Shown here: piece after piece, positions 10,901 through 23,040 of the stretch | Position numbering within the stretch: the stretch's first letter is position 1 | Layout of the letters: the number at the start of each line of letters is the position of its first letter | DNA from: Siphonodentalium dalli | Taxonomy: Eukaryota > Mollusca > Scaphopoda > Gadilida > Siphonodentaliidae | Direction of reading: 5' to 3' | Length of the DNA stretch: 64,000 nt | Assembly (NCBI GenBank): GCA_032622095.1 | Contig: CP136069.1 | Coordinates: 154,681,043-154,745,042 of the forward strand | Made by a program: the position numbers and the translations under genes | Notes under the pieces: generated by a model | Seen by the model: only the letters and a program-made list of their open reading frames with translations | The model's database searches: none | What the model was told of the DNA's origin: nothing

Positions 10901-11746
10901 TTAGTCGGTACCCGTGGTCGATATCCGACAAAGGACAGTACGGAGCTGTACTATATTGCCTAATTGTAGAACTGAAGTTGTCAACTTTGCTATTAAATTG
11001 TCAAAATGAGTCTTTTATTCGATTGATAATCTATGAATCAAATTGTCATTGTGGTCGTCATGGTACGAGACCAGAACCAACTCCACACATACTGTTCTAA
11101 CCCAACAATACCAGTTTTCATGAACTTGTTCTCAACTCCAATATATATTAAAGATGCATAATCAGAATTAGCTCTCCTAAATTATAATTTCTTTGGGTTC
11201 GATGGTAACAAATATTTGATTCGAGTCGAGGTAACCACCCATCAAAGTTCAGAGTTATCAGATATCGATTTTTTTAATTTGTTATTTTTTCACCACCTGG
11301 AATATTTGGCGGCCTAGCAAATATTCGACGAGCTGACCGACATGCTCTCAATAACAAATTACGTTGAACAAAATGTTGATATATAACACGTTTTGGAATG
11401 TTTTTTACTAGAGTTGACAGTAGTTAGCATTATTTTTTGGTAATTACTCAATTCTGATAACTAAAGCGTCTTTTCAAGAAATGATGTTGTTGTTGTTGTT
11501 GCTGTTGTTGTTGGAATATGATGGTACGGGGAGCATTAAATCGGATTGTGTACCCTTAAACGTACTACTTGTAGTTCGTCCATGGTGTATATATAAACGG
11601 CGTTATGTGTACAGGAGAAGGATGATATAGCATTACAGGCTGGTCCATGTCCCACACTGAAGATATTTTTACACCATCAGCTTCATTGAATCGGATATTG
11701 CATAATAGTCAAAATTCAAAACAATCTCAGGATATAGCGATCGGTA
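10901..11746. other. Non-coding DNA with a short (GTT)n run
   Basis: No gene recognised. A trinucleotide run of GTT/GCT occupies about 11486-11512. Confidence 0.5.
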
Positions 11747-11868
11747 CATTACTAAACCACCTCACCTACATACATGTACATTACTAAACCACATCACCTA
11801 CACACACGTACATTACTAAACCACCTCACCTACACGCATGCACATTACTAAACCACATTACCTACATA
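11747..11868. repeat. ~34-bp tandem repeat, 4 copies
   Basis: Four units share ACATTACTAAACCAC followed by a variable linker CACCTACANACANG. Unit length varies by a base or two. Confidence 0.85.
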
Positions 11869-12012
11869 CCTATTCACTAATACTTCTTCTCACAGGGGCG
11901 CGTGTACACATTTAAATTTAAAACTGATTCGATTCTTAAAATTCAAACGCCAATCGATCGAGTAAAATCTATATATTGTCCAACTATGGTACACACGTCA
12001 AGTCTATTTTAA

Positions 12013-12453
12013 CCCTTTACCCAACAAAACGGCCAAAAACGCCCAAATAAAGCTTCAACAGCCTAAAATGTCTTCGGTCTGTCTCAATAACACCATACAA
12101 ATATGGATATAATTGGAACCGGTTCATTGACCACATTGTGATTGTTACAGTTATGCCCTGTGCCAATGCATTCTCTTATATATGCGAATCGACCATAGGT
12201 CGCCTCGCATATATAAGAGAATGCATTGGCCTAAAAAAAATCTTTTTTAACACTTTTTACCATTTTTTCTTACATTCTTAAACAATTACATTTTTTAACA
12301 ATTTTTATAATATTTTTCTACATTCTTTGATAATTTTATCATTTTTAATATGTGTTAAGCCAATGCATTCTCTTATATATGCGAGGCGACCTATGATAGA
12401 CTCGCATATATAAGAGAATGCATTGGCACATGGCCGTTCTGTTGGGTAAAGGG
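12013..12453. mobile_element. TTAA MITE with 23-bp TIRs and two internal hairpins
   Basis: The tips CCCTTTACCCAACAAAACGG (left) and its reverse complement with one mismatch (right) are flanked by TTAA at 12009-12012 and 12454-12457. Two near-perfect palindromes lie inside at 12161-12231 and 12357-12427. Each is built from CCAATGCATTCTCTTATATA facing its own reverse complement, separated by an AT-rich spacer. No coding capacity. The piggyBac origin is inferred from the TTAA/CCC signature. Confidence 0.88.
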
Positions 12454-12669
12454 TTAAACTGTTCGAACACCTATAAAACAGATGCTGAGCAAAAAACATC
12501 ACCGGCGCCTGGTTCACTACAAAAGAAAATATACCGTATATTTCAAGCTCAATATTTATCGATTTAAAAACCCAGCTTGTGTACAAAACTTCTTTATGTA
12601 TCGACATATCTAATTTTTATTCTACGCAAATCAATCGCATATTTGAATCCAAGTCGCCACTCTTTTCAT

Positions 12670-12960
12670 ATATCTATATATATATAATAGTAGGATCACT
12701 CTGTCCGTCTGTCCATATGTCTGTCCGTAATTTTCTCCCAGACTGATTTTAACCAAATTCGGTGTGGTGACTCGGTGTACCCTGGTAGAGGTTATAACGG
12801 TGTTGGCTTTTCAATTTAAGAATCGGTTCAGGCGTTTGTGAATTGTGACCGTTAGAAGTGAGGAGGTATCAGATTCTGTGATCTCCAGTGTAACGTATGA
12901 TATCTATAGCGAGTTTTTTTAAAGTGGCGCGCCCGTTATAAATTTATATATTTGTTAATT
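12670..12960 (-). mobile_element. Possible tail of an ACTAGC-type repeat in reverse orientation
   Basis: The plus strand starts with TATATATATAATAGTAGGAT followed by CTGTCCGTCTGTCC runs. This is the reverse complement of the CAGACAG...ATATAATAG tails seen at 13730-13773 and 17800. Its inner limit is unclear. Confidence 0.4.
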
Positions 12961-12969
12961 TATATATTT

Positions 12970-13773
12970 ACTAGCAGGTGGACCCGACTTCGTCCGGGCT
13001 GTTTCCCCTCTGCTTTTCGGCGAATTGCGCGATTTGATCTAGAATTGTCCATTTTGAAGGTGAAGGTCAGGTGGTGTCACGATTTGACCCGTCCAAAACA
13101 CTGCCCGGACAAAAGTACCCGACAAAAGTACCCGTCGAAATCCATCCGGTTTTACCCGATTTGACCTTGAATTGATCCGGGCTGTTTCCCCTCTGCTTTT
13201 CGGCGAATTGCGCGATTTGACATTGAATTGTCCATTTTTAAGGTCAAGGTGAGGTGGGGTCACGATTTGACCCGTCCAAAACACTGCCCGGACAAAACTA
13301 CCCGACAAAAGTACCCGTCGAAATCCATCCGGTTTTACCCGATTTGACCTCGAATTGATCATTTTGAAGGGTCACGACTCGACCCGTCCAAAACACTCAG
13401 TGGACAAAAGTAACCCTACGTATCAAATTTCGTCGAAATCCAATCAAAATTCGCGATTTGACCTTGAATTGACCCGATTTCAAGGTCAAGGTCACGTCGC
13501 ACCGGCAAACGAATAGGCTTACGACACCCCCCGTACGAAAGTTTCCCTAGACACTAATTTTCATCGAAATCCCGTGATACTCGGGCGTTTGACTTTGAAA
13601 TGACCCGATTTCAAGGTCAAGGTCACGTCGCACGGGCAAATTAATAGGCCCATGCCACTGCACGGCCGAAGTACCCCCACATACCAAGTTTCATCGAAAT
13701 CGGCCGTTTTCGAGTCCATCGCGAACACACAGACAGACACACAGACACACAGTTCTTCCAAAATATATAATAG
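12970..13773 (+). repeat. Diverged ACTAGC...CCGGGC repeat preceding the array
   Basis: It begins ACTAGCAGGTGGACCCGACT and ends in a CACACAGACAGACACACAG tract plus AAATATATAATAG. The interior carries a roughly 175-bp duplication (GGGCTGTTTCCCCTCTGC at about 12998 and 13179) and several CAAGGTCA words. The start, the 3' microsatellite and the AT-rich end mirror the units of the adjoining array, so it looks like a distant relative. The CAAGGTCA words (positions about 13244, 13481 and 13614) are incidental repeats as far as I can tell. Confidence 0.6.
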
Positions 13774-16700
13774 ACTAGCCGATGAGCCCGACGTTGTCCG
13801 GGCAATTCAAAAAACAAATTTCAAGTCGATAGCTCTACCCAGCCCGAAATTTTGTTGTCCGGGCTATTCAAAAACCAAATTTCAAGTCGATAGCCCCACC
13901 CGTTTCCGAGATCTGGTCTGCGCATGCGTAAAGCTGACGTCGCACGGGCTCGGCGACCCGATAAAATTCGTATCCGGGGCAAGATACATTCACGTACCAA
14001 ATTTCAAGTCGATAGCTCAACCCGTTTCCGAGATCTCGTCTGCGCATGCGCGAAGCTGGCGTCGCACGGGCTCGGTGACCCGGTCAAATTCGTATCCGGG
14101 ACAAGATACGTTCACAAACCAAATTTCAAGTCGATAGCTCCACCCGTTTCCGAGATCTCGTCTGCGCATGCGCGAAGCTGGCGTCGCACGGGCTCGGCGA
14201 CCCGATAAAATTCGTATCCGGGGCAAGATACATTCACATAGGAAATTTCAAGTCGATAGCTCCACCCGTTTCCGAGATCTCGTCTGCGCATGCGCGAAGC
14301 GGGCGCCGCACGGGCTCGTCAATACGACAACGTCCACCGCCTGGTCAAACTACACACACGTACCAAGTTTCGTCCTGATCGGTCGAGAATCGTAGATTTG
14401 TATTAATGACAAACATACAAACAAACAGACAGACAGACAGACAGAGTGGTCTTCAAAATATATATGAGACTAGCCGATGAGCCCGACGTTGTCCGGGCTA
14501 TTCATCCGGGCTATTCAAAAACCAAATTTCAAGTCGATAGCTCCACCCGTTTCCGAGATCTCGTCTGCGCATGCGCGAAGCTGGCGTCGCACGGGCTCGG
14601 CGACCCGATATACATTCACATACCAAATTTCAAGTCGATAGCTCCACCCGTTTACGAGATCTGGTCTGCGCATGCGCGAAGCTGGCGTCGCACGGGCTCG
14701 GCGGCCAGATAAAATTCGTATCCGGGGCAAGATACATTCACATACCAAATTTCAAGTCGATAGCTCCACCCGTTTCCGAGATCTCGTCTGCGCATGCGCT
14801 GCACGGGCGCCGCACGGGGTCGCCAATACGACAACGTCGACCGCCTGGTCAAACTACACACACGTACCAAGTTTCGTCCCGATCGGTCGAGAATCGTAGA
14901 TTTGTATAAACGACAGACAAACAAACATACAGACAAACAAACAAACAGACAGAGTGGTCTTCAAAATATATATGAGACTAGCCGATGAGCCCGACGTTGT
15001 CCGGGCTATTCAAAACCAAATATCAAGTCGATAGCTCTACCCAGCCCGACGTTGTCCGGGCTATTCAAAAACAAAATTTCAAGTCGATAGCTCTACCCGT
15101 TTCCGAGATCTATTCTGCGCATGCGCGAAGCTGGCGTCGCACGGGCTCGGCGACCCGATAAAATTCGTATCCGGGGCAAGATACATTCACATAGCAAATT
15201 TCAAGTCGATAGCTCCACCCGTTTCCGAGATCTCGTCTTCTCATGCGCGAAGCGGGCGCCGCACGGGCTCGCCAATACGAATACGTCCACCGCCTGGTCA
15301 AACTACACACACGTACCAAGTTTCGTCCCGATCGGTCGAGGATCGTAGATTTGTATTAATGACAGACCGACAAACAAACATACAGACAAACAGAGGTCTT
15401 CAAAATATATATGAGACTAGCCGATGAGCCCGACGTTGTCCGGGCTATTCAAAAACCAAATTTCAAGTCGATAGCTCTACCCGTTTCCGAGATCTGGTCT
15501 GCGCATGCGCGAAGCTGGCGTCGCACGGGCTCGGCGACCCGATAAAATTCGTATCCCGGGCAAGATACATTCACATACCAAACTTCAAGTCGATAGCTCC
15601 ACCCGTTTCCGAGATCTGGTCTGCGCATGCGCGAAGCTGGCGTCGCACGGACTCGGCGACCGGATAAAATTCGTATCCGGGGCAAGATACATTCACATAC
15701 CAAATTTCAAGTCGATAGCTCCACCCGTTTCCGAGATCTCGTCTTCTCATGCGCGAAGCGGGCGCCGCACGGGCTCGCCAATACGAATACGTCCACCGCC
15801 TGGTCAAACTACACACACGTACCAAGTTTCGTCCCGATCGGTCGAGGATCGTAGATTTGTATTAATGACAGACCGACAAACAAACATACAGACAAACAGA
15901 GGTCTTCAAAATATATATGAGACTAGCCGATGAGCCCGACGTTGTCCGGGCTATTCAAAAACCAAATTTCAAGTCGATAGCTCTACCCGTTTCCGAGATC
16001 TGGTCTGCGCATGCGCGAAGCTGGCGTCGCACGGGCTCGGCGACCCGATAAAATTCGTATCCGGGGCAAGATACATTCACATACCAAATTTCAAGTCGAT
16101 AGCTCCACCCGTTTCCGAGATCTCGTCTGCGCATGCGAATGCGCGAAGCTGGCGTCGCACGAGATCGGCGACCCGATAAAATTCGTATCCGGGGCAAGAT
16201 ACATTCACATAGCAAATTTCAAGTCGATAGCTCCACCGTTTCCGAGATCTCGTCTGCGCATGCGCTGCACGGGCGCCGCACGGGCTCGCCAATACGACAA
16301 CGACCACCGCCTGGTCAAACTACACACATGTACCAAGTTTCGTCCCGATCGGTCGAGAATCGTAGATTTGTATTAATGACAAACAGACAGACAGACAAAC
16401 AGACAGACAGAGGTCTTCAAAATATATATGAGACTAACCGATGAGCCCGACGTTGTCCGGGCTATTCAAAAACCAAATTTCAAGTCGATAGCTCCACCCG
16501 TTTCCGAGATCTGGTCTGCGCATGCGCGACGCTGGCGTCGCACGGGCTTCTGCGATCCGATAAAATTCGTATCCGGGGCAAGGTACATTCACATACCAAA
16601 TTTCAAGTCGATAGCTCCACCCGTTTCCGAGATCTCGTCTGCGCATGCGCGAAGCTGGCGTCGCACGGGCTCGGCGACCCGATAAAATTTGTATCCGGGG

Positions 16701-17817
16701 CAAGATACATTCACATACCAAATTTCAAGTCGATAAGCTTCATCCGTTTCCGAGATCTCGTCTGCGCATGCGCGAAGCTGACGTCGCACGGGCTCGGCGA
16801 CCCGATAAAATTCGTATCCGGGGCAAGATACATTCACATAGTAAATTTAAAGTCGATTGCTCCACCCGTTTCTGAGATCTCGTCTGCGCATGCGCTGCAC
16901 GGGCGTCGCACGGGCTCGCCTATACGACAACGACCACCGCCTGTTCAAACCACACACACGTACCAAGTTTCGTCCCGATCGGTCGAGAATCGTAGATTTG
17001 TATTAATGACAGACAGACAGACAAACAAACAGACAGACAGAGGTCTTCAAAATATATATGAGACTAGCCGATGAGCCCGACGTTGTCCGGGCTATTCAAA
17101 AACCAAATTTCAAGTCGATAGCTCTACCCAGCGCTATTCAAAAACAAAATTTCAAGTCGATAGCTCTACCCGTTCCGAGATCTGGTCTGCGCATGCGCGA
17201 AGCTGGCGTCGCACGGGCTCGGCGACCCGATAAAATTCGTATCCGGGGCAAGATACATTCACATAGCAAATTTCAAGTCGATAGCTCTACCCGTTTCCGA
17301 GATCTGGTCTGCGCATGCGCCAAGCTGGCGTCGCACGGGCTCGGCGACCCGATAAAATTCGTATCCGGGGCAAGATACATTCACATAGCAAATTTCAAGT
17401 CGATAACTCCACCCGTTTCCGAGATCTCGTCTGCGCATGCGCGAAGCGGGCCCCGCACGGGCTCGCCAATACGACAACGTTCACCGCCCGGTCAAACTAC
17501 ACACACGTACCAAGTTTCGTCCCGATCGGTCGAGAATCGTAGATTTGTATAAATGACAAACAAACAAACAAACAAACATACATACAGACAGAGGTCTTCA
17601 AAATATATATGAGACTAGCCGATGAGCCCGACGTTGTCCGGGCTATTCAAAAACCAAATTTTGTTGTCCGGGCTATTCAAAAACCAAATTTCAAACTACA
17701 CACACGTACCAAGTTTCGTCCCGATCGGTCGAGAATCGTAGATTTGTATAAATGACAGACAGACAGACAGACGACAGACAAACAAACATACAGACAGAGG
17801 TCTTCAAAATATATATG
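13774..17817 (+). repeat. Nested tandem (higher-order) repeat array
   Basis: Higher-order units start with ACTAGCCGATGAGCCCGACG at about 13774, 14468, 14978, 15416, 15922, 16430 (variant ACTAACCG), 17060 and 17612. Each holds zero to four copies of a 122-bp subunit (for example AAATTTCAAG at 13877, 13999, 14121, 14243), then a unique block ending GTTTCGTCCCGATCGGTCGA, then an ACAG/ACAA microsatellite and CTTCAAAATATATATGAG. The subunit contains the palindrome TGCGCATGCGC. Open frames on both strands across the array are by-products of the CpG-rich repeat and are not genes. It probably arose by tandem amplification of an interspersed element. Confidence 0.93.
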
Positions 17818-19300
17818 AGATTGTTTTAATGACACGCCCCTGTGTTTCTTCTATGTGGAATTGTGCCCCCCCCCCCCCTTGATAAATGTAGATGCTTATG
17901 ATCAGATCGGTGGCGGGTTATACCTCGTTTGCGAGTATCGGATACACACATAAATGTAAATAATACACCGATTCAACAGAATCTCAAGAAATGTACATAA
18001 GACACTGATTAAACACAATTTAAATGCAAACATAGTTTCACCATTGATCTGATCGCCCAGCCTGAAATTTTCACTCATCAGAGATGAGAAATCTCTTTTA
18101 CGACCCCTTGTACATGCTACATTAGAGAGGATATATCTACTCTAACTAATGTATAATATGCAAGAAACTGGGAAACAACGGCTTCGTGAAGCATACAGGA
18201 AGAGACGCATCCATTAGCCACTGTTTACTGGTTGAGACTTGAGCGTTAAGCGGAGGACAAATATCACGTGATATCTACATCACCAGGGACATCAGCTCGC
18301 CACACACCTGGAATGAAAATGTCTGACTGGTTGGCTGTTATATAAATGCACCAGAGCTGATTAACACGACGACATATACAATGTATATTTACATGCCCAG
18401 CCAGGTACAGTAGCTACCATAACCTTTCGCTGTTGGAAATTAGTTGAGAATCCAACTGATAGTTCCACTCTTGTCAATCAAATCATATAATTATTAGCAG
18501 ATGTATTCTACCAATCAGAGTCTGAGGCGAACGTTTGCTGCATTGACAATTATGACGCCATTATTTTGTTCACATCAATTTGGATCTCTGTGAATACTTT
18601 CATGATGCTTGTTGCAAATCACAATTATCTTGATATTTATGTACAGATGTTTGGGAATTATTCCTGATTACAACGGTGTATTTCGTTTGGTATGGCGCCC
18701 AATATTTTGTTCATATTTAAACACAAGGACAAGGTATGTTTTTGTGTTTGTTTACATGAATGTAGTGGGTGTGTTTTATTGGGAAATACGGCACTGTGGT
18801 CGTTGGCGCACATTGTGTAAACTGCGTAGCCCTATCCCAAATAGCAAACACATCTACTCCATTCATTTCTTATATTTATATAGCTTTTCGATGATTTATT
18901 TCCATAAAAAACTGAGTGTATTGTCATACATTTTCATAAAATCTGCCAGGAATATGAGACTGGTTCACTTAAGTCAGCCCAATATAAGATTTCCAAACTC
19001 TTAGCTGAGATAACGTGATCGATACAAATAACTGGCTTCAGATGCAATTCGGCCGAACATTTAAAAGCACGCTTAATTGTTCTGCTGACCGCGGTTAGTG
19101 ATTAGTTCAGGTTCGGTCAACAGTTTGTAACTTCCTATTCGTGTTACATTATGTGCATTATTGGGATGTAAACCGGGTGACCCAATTGGCAGTTGACCAA
19201 TCACCAAACAGTATTTAGTGTAACGCAGACGGGCTATATATAATGTAAATAGTCCAGCATACATCTGTTAAATTAATTATGTATAATTGAGTACCCTTAT
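17818..19300. other. Non-coding interval with a C homopolymer
   Basis: A run of 13 C lies at about 17866-17878. A 131-codon frame at 18609-19004 has no recognisable domain and looks like chance. Nothing else is seen. Confidence 0.45.
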
Positions 19301-19302
19301 AA

Positions 19303-20285
19303 ATAACACTCTGGAAAAAATCCCGATAAACCATGGTTTACCAGGCACTACTCTGGTAAAGTCGGGTTTACCATGATATACTCTGGTAAAAAGCCATGTA
19401 AAAATCCATGTAAAATGGACATACACTTGTAAATTCCAAGTAAATCATTGTAAATTCAGGTTAACAATGATATACTCTTGTAAAAGCCACACAAGAGCCA
19501 TGTAAAATTGACACACCAGTGTAAGTTCCAAGAAAATCATGGTAAAGTCAGGTTAACAATGATAAACTCTGGCTAAAGTCATGTACACCCATATAGAAAA
19601 GGACATAACCTTGTAAATTCCACGCAAATAAAGGCATAGTGTACCCCACTTTACTTTTGTAAAATTTGTGAAACAGGATATACATTGTTAAAACCCATGT
19701 TACTAAAAAAATACTATAGTAAATCACTTCTTCTGAAAAACAGCGCTCTTTAAAAACGCTCTTCAAAAGTAGCCTCAAATCGTGGAGCCATACAACCATG
19801 GTGCTTTGTATATGGGTTGGTTTCTGTCAGGGATGGATTTTGTGAATAACTGAGTTCTACATTATCTGGTATTAATGTTATATAGTAGCTAATAACACAT
19901 ATCCTTTTATTTTGAATGAGGTGAGGTAATGTCATACAATAATATACATGTGATACAAGGGATAAGAATTTAGGTGGGTTTGGTTTTTGTATATTTGAAT
20001 CCAAAACGGAAACAACTCTGCAAGGTGGAGTCCAACCAATCTCTATAACATAGGCTCCCATGTTGATTAATGTTTTGTATGTTATGTTAAATTAGCAGGA
20101 TTTACCAGAGCGAAATGTAAGTGGGATACATCATGCATTTACTTGAAATTTACAATGGTATGTCTTTTTTTTTACATGGACTGTACATGGATTTTATCAT
20201 AGTTTATCATTGTCTATCTGACTTTACCACATTTTCCCAGAGTAGAGCCATGTAAGCCATGGTTTACCTGGCTTTGCCGGAGTAA
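19303..20285. mobile_element. Element with long imperfect inverted ends (ACTCTGG/TGGTAAA words)
   Basis: The left part (19303-19700) and the reverse complement of 20100-20285 share, in order, ACTCTGG, AAACCATGG, CTCTGGTAAA, CCATGTAAAA and AAATTCCAAGTAAAT. The left arm is itself a loose tandem of these words. The centre (19750-20061) has a 103-codon minus-strand frame without a recognised domain. Further dispersed pieces with CCTGGTAGAAT words follow at 20570-20765. Boundaries and class are uncertain. Confidence 0.5.
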
Positions 20286-21636
20286 TATTAAACTGATATG
20301 AGTGATAACTATATGTCACAATAGTTCACAGTTCTCAGCTGGTGGGTTTTCTGCCTCTTTTGTGAGAATAAAATCATGTTTTGTTCGTTAATGGGAAACA
20401 ATTTTACCCGGTATCATACTCAAACGTTAACAGAATGTGACAAGAATATTCTTATAAATAAGTAGGCTAAATCCAGAATAGTTTAAGACCTTTTGTGTGA
20501 TTCATATACCATCAAATCTGTTATCTCAGATGTTAAAGCTTCTGGTACCGTGGTAACGTTACCCTAATATCCAGGTAAATTACCTGGTAGAATTATAGAA
20601 TTACTCTGGTGGTTCTTTACTCCAGTAGAATTCCACATGCATACTTACATCTCGGCAAAATACATTGGTGGGTCTACATGTGTGCGTATAATATGGTTCC
20701 TATTACCCTGGTAGAATACCTCCAAATACCACATTGTTTTTACCATGGTTTACCATAGTGTTTGTTTTATAAGGGAGACGATTGCTCCATCAATCTCAAT
20801 ACATGCAGGCTGAGAGAGTGGTCAAAAGAAACATAATTATGCCTTCTAAAATACAAATTGGTGACAACGGTTGCAACTAAGCTCCCCCACCACCATGACT
20901 GGCTGTATATACTCGATACATCCATTGTCCGAGCGGAAATATATAACAGATATAAAGTCGTGGTATAACATGGACTATGGTGGATAATGTGCTTTAAAAA
21001 GTTGCAGCAGGAGAAAATGGTATCGGACGCTAAATTTGATTATTATTACATGCTCTATGAGGAAAAACAAATCTCTCAGACGAAGGCTTCTGTCACTTCA
21101 TTTATTCTTTCCAGGTGATGTATATTTTTATTTATATTATAACTGATTTGGATTCAGGTTCTGTGAAAAAACGTGAGCAATTGGAATCTATATATGTATG
21201 CACACATTATGTGTGTTGCTCTGTCAAGAATACAATGTAGTAATATGTGGACCTACCAACCGGCGCCCTCGCCCCCCCCCCCCCCATTTTTGCCAGAGCA
21301 GAGAATATTTAGGACATGTCCGGGCGCCATTTGTCTCCGAGCGCCCGAAGTTTCTGCTCTTAATATTATTAACAGTTTACATGTTTTACATTAATCTGAC
21401 TCAACTGTACAAGTATTTTAACTGCGGATGGGTGTATATCCATGCAAGGGCGAATCCATCATCCCGCGACGTGGGCGCGCCCACGCGGACTATTTTCGCC
21501 ATTCAGAGAACAATAATTCTGTCGACATTTTGTTTCTGGGCGTCGGAAAATATCTGGCTCGACGCCAAGTTTTTCTATAAACAGAGATATAGCAATTCTA
21601 ACTGTGGTGTCAAATGTCTATGCCATCTGTACAGTA
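20286..21636. other. No gene recognised
   Basis: AT-rich sequence with a C-run near 21272-21284. The overlapping frames at 21173-21713 have low-complexity Pro runs from that tract and no domain. Confidence 0.45.
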
Positions 21637-21864
21637 TAAGGCCCGTGGTTTTTTACATGTCCACGGAAGACCACGCGCGATTCTTCCGTGGTTTTTCCGT
21701 GTTCAAAATCTGAACTCGCCAAGAACACGGTCTGGGTAAACGTGTTCAATCGTGTTCAGATTTTTAACACGCTCTGATCACGTTTGAACACGCTCTGATC
21801 ACGTTTGAACACGGACCATCCACGCTATGACCACGGTACGATCAACAGGTGACCACGGCCAAAT

Positions 21865-23040
21865 GATCACGTTTGAACACGGAACATCCACGCTATGACC
21901 TCGGGTGAACACGGTCATAACACAGGTAACCGCGACATGAACACGGAGGAACATGGCTGAACACGGAAACATCGCTGGCGGCCGGAGCTTGACACGCCGC
22001 TGTGGCGGAGCTCGCGGTGTCCGTTACGTAATTAATTATCACCTCCCTAGTTCAAAATATATTCTCGAAATTGCTGCTCAAATTGGCAAATGAGCGGCAC
22101 CATTTTATTTCATTTTATTTCATCGAAATTCAACCCGTCGATAGTGAAAATTGGCCCAGAAAAGGTAAAGATACCATATATCTGCAATATACCGCGATTA
22201 CTCATAAAAATTACTTATATATGGGAGGCGGAATTGTACCGATACACTTGCATTATTTCAAGCAGAGTGCTAACTCAATACTAAATAACTCGAATATTTT
22301 GACAGAAACATATGACTATAAATATTTATTGAATTTTATAGATTTACATCTTCCTGATCGAAAATAACTTTATGGGACCTTTGATAAATGTTCAATTTAG
22401 TTTCAATTTAGAATGTTTCTGGTATCAATGTCCGATTAGTTTTAAACAAACCTTGATCACGTTTGAACACGGGACATCCACGCTATGACCACGGATGACC
22501 ACGGCCATAATACAGGTGACCGCGACATGAACACGGAGGAACATGGCTGAACACGGAGCCATCGCTGGCGGCCGGAGCTTGGCACGCCGTGGTGGCGGAG
22601 CTCGCGGTGCGCGTTACGTAATTAATGATCACCCCCCTAGTCCAAAATATATTCTCGAAATTGCTGCTCAAATTGGCAAATGAGCAGCATAATTTTATTT
22701 TACGGAAATTTCATCGAAATTCAACCCGTCGATTGTAAAAATTGGCCCAGAGAAAGTAAAGATACCAATATACCGCGATTACTCATAAAAATAACTTATA
22801 TATGGGAGTAGGAATGGTACCGATACACGTGCATTATTTCAAGAAGGGTGCTAACTTAATACTAAATAACTCGAATATTTTGACAATAACATATGACTAT
22901 ATATATTTATTGAATCTTATAGATTTACATCTTCCTGTTGTTAGATCGAAAATATCTTGATAAATATCTTGATAAATGTTCAATTTAGTTTCAATTTAGA
23001 ATTTGTCTGGTATCAATGTCCGTTTAGTTTTACCCGGAAA
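21865..23040. repeat. 590-bp tandem duplication
   Basis: 21865-22454 and 22455-23040 are direct copies. Both start GATCACGTTTGAACACGG, run through GGCGGCCGGAGCTTG and the block AATATATTCTCGAAATTGCT, and end with TAGTTTCAATTTAGAAT. Identity is high with small indels. The spurious 98-codon frame at 22071-22367 lies in copy one and is broken in copy two. Confidence 0.9.

Noticed and set aside
13652-17552. Many 60-164-codon frames on both strands with repeated MREAGVARARRPDK-like peptides
   Set aside because: They arise from the 122-bp repeat in every frame, lack any domain, and occur equally on both strands.
13774-17817. CRISPR-like regular repeats
   Set aside because: Repeat units are 122 bp or longer without unique spacers of constant size, in an animal genome with no cas genes.
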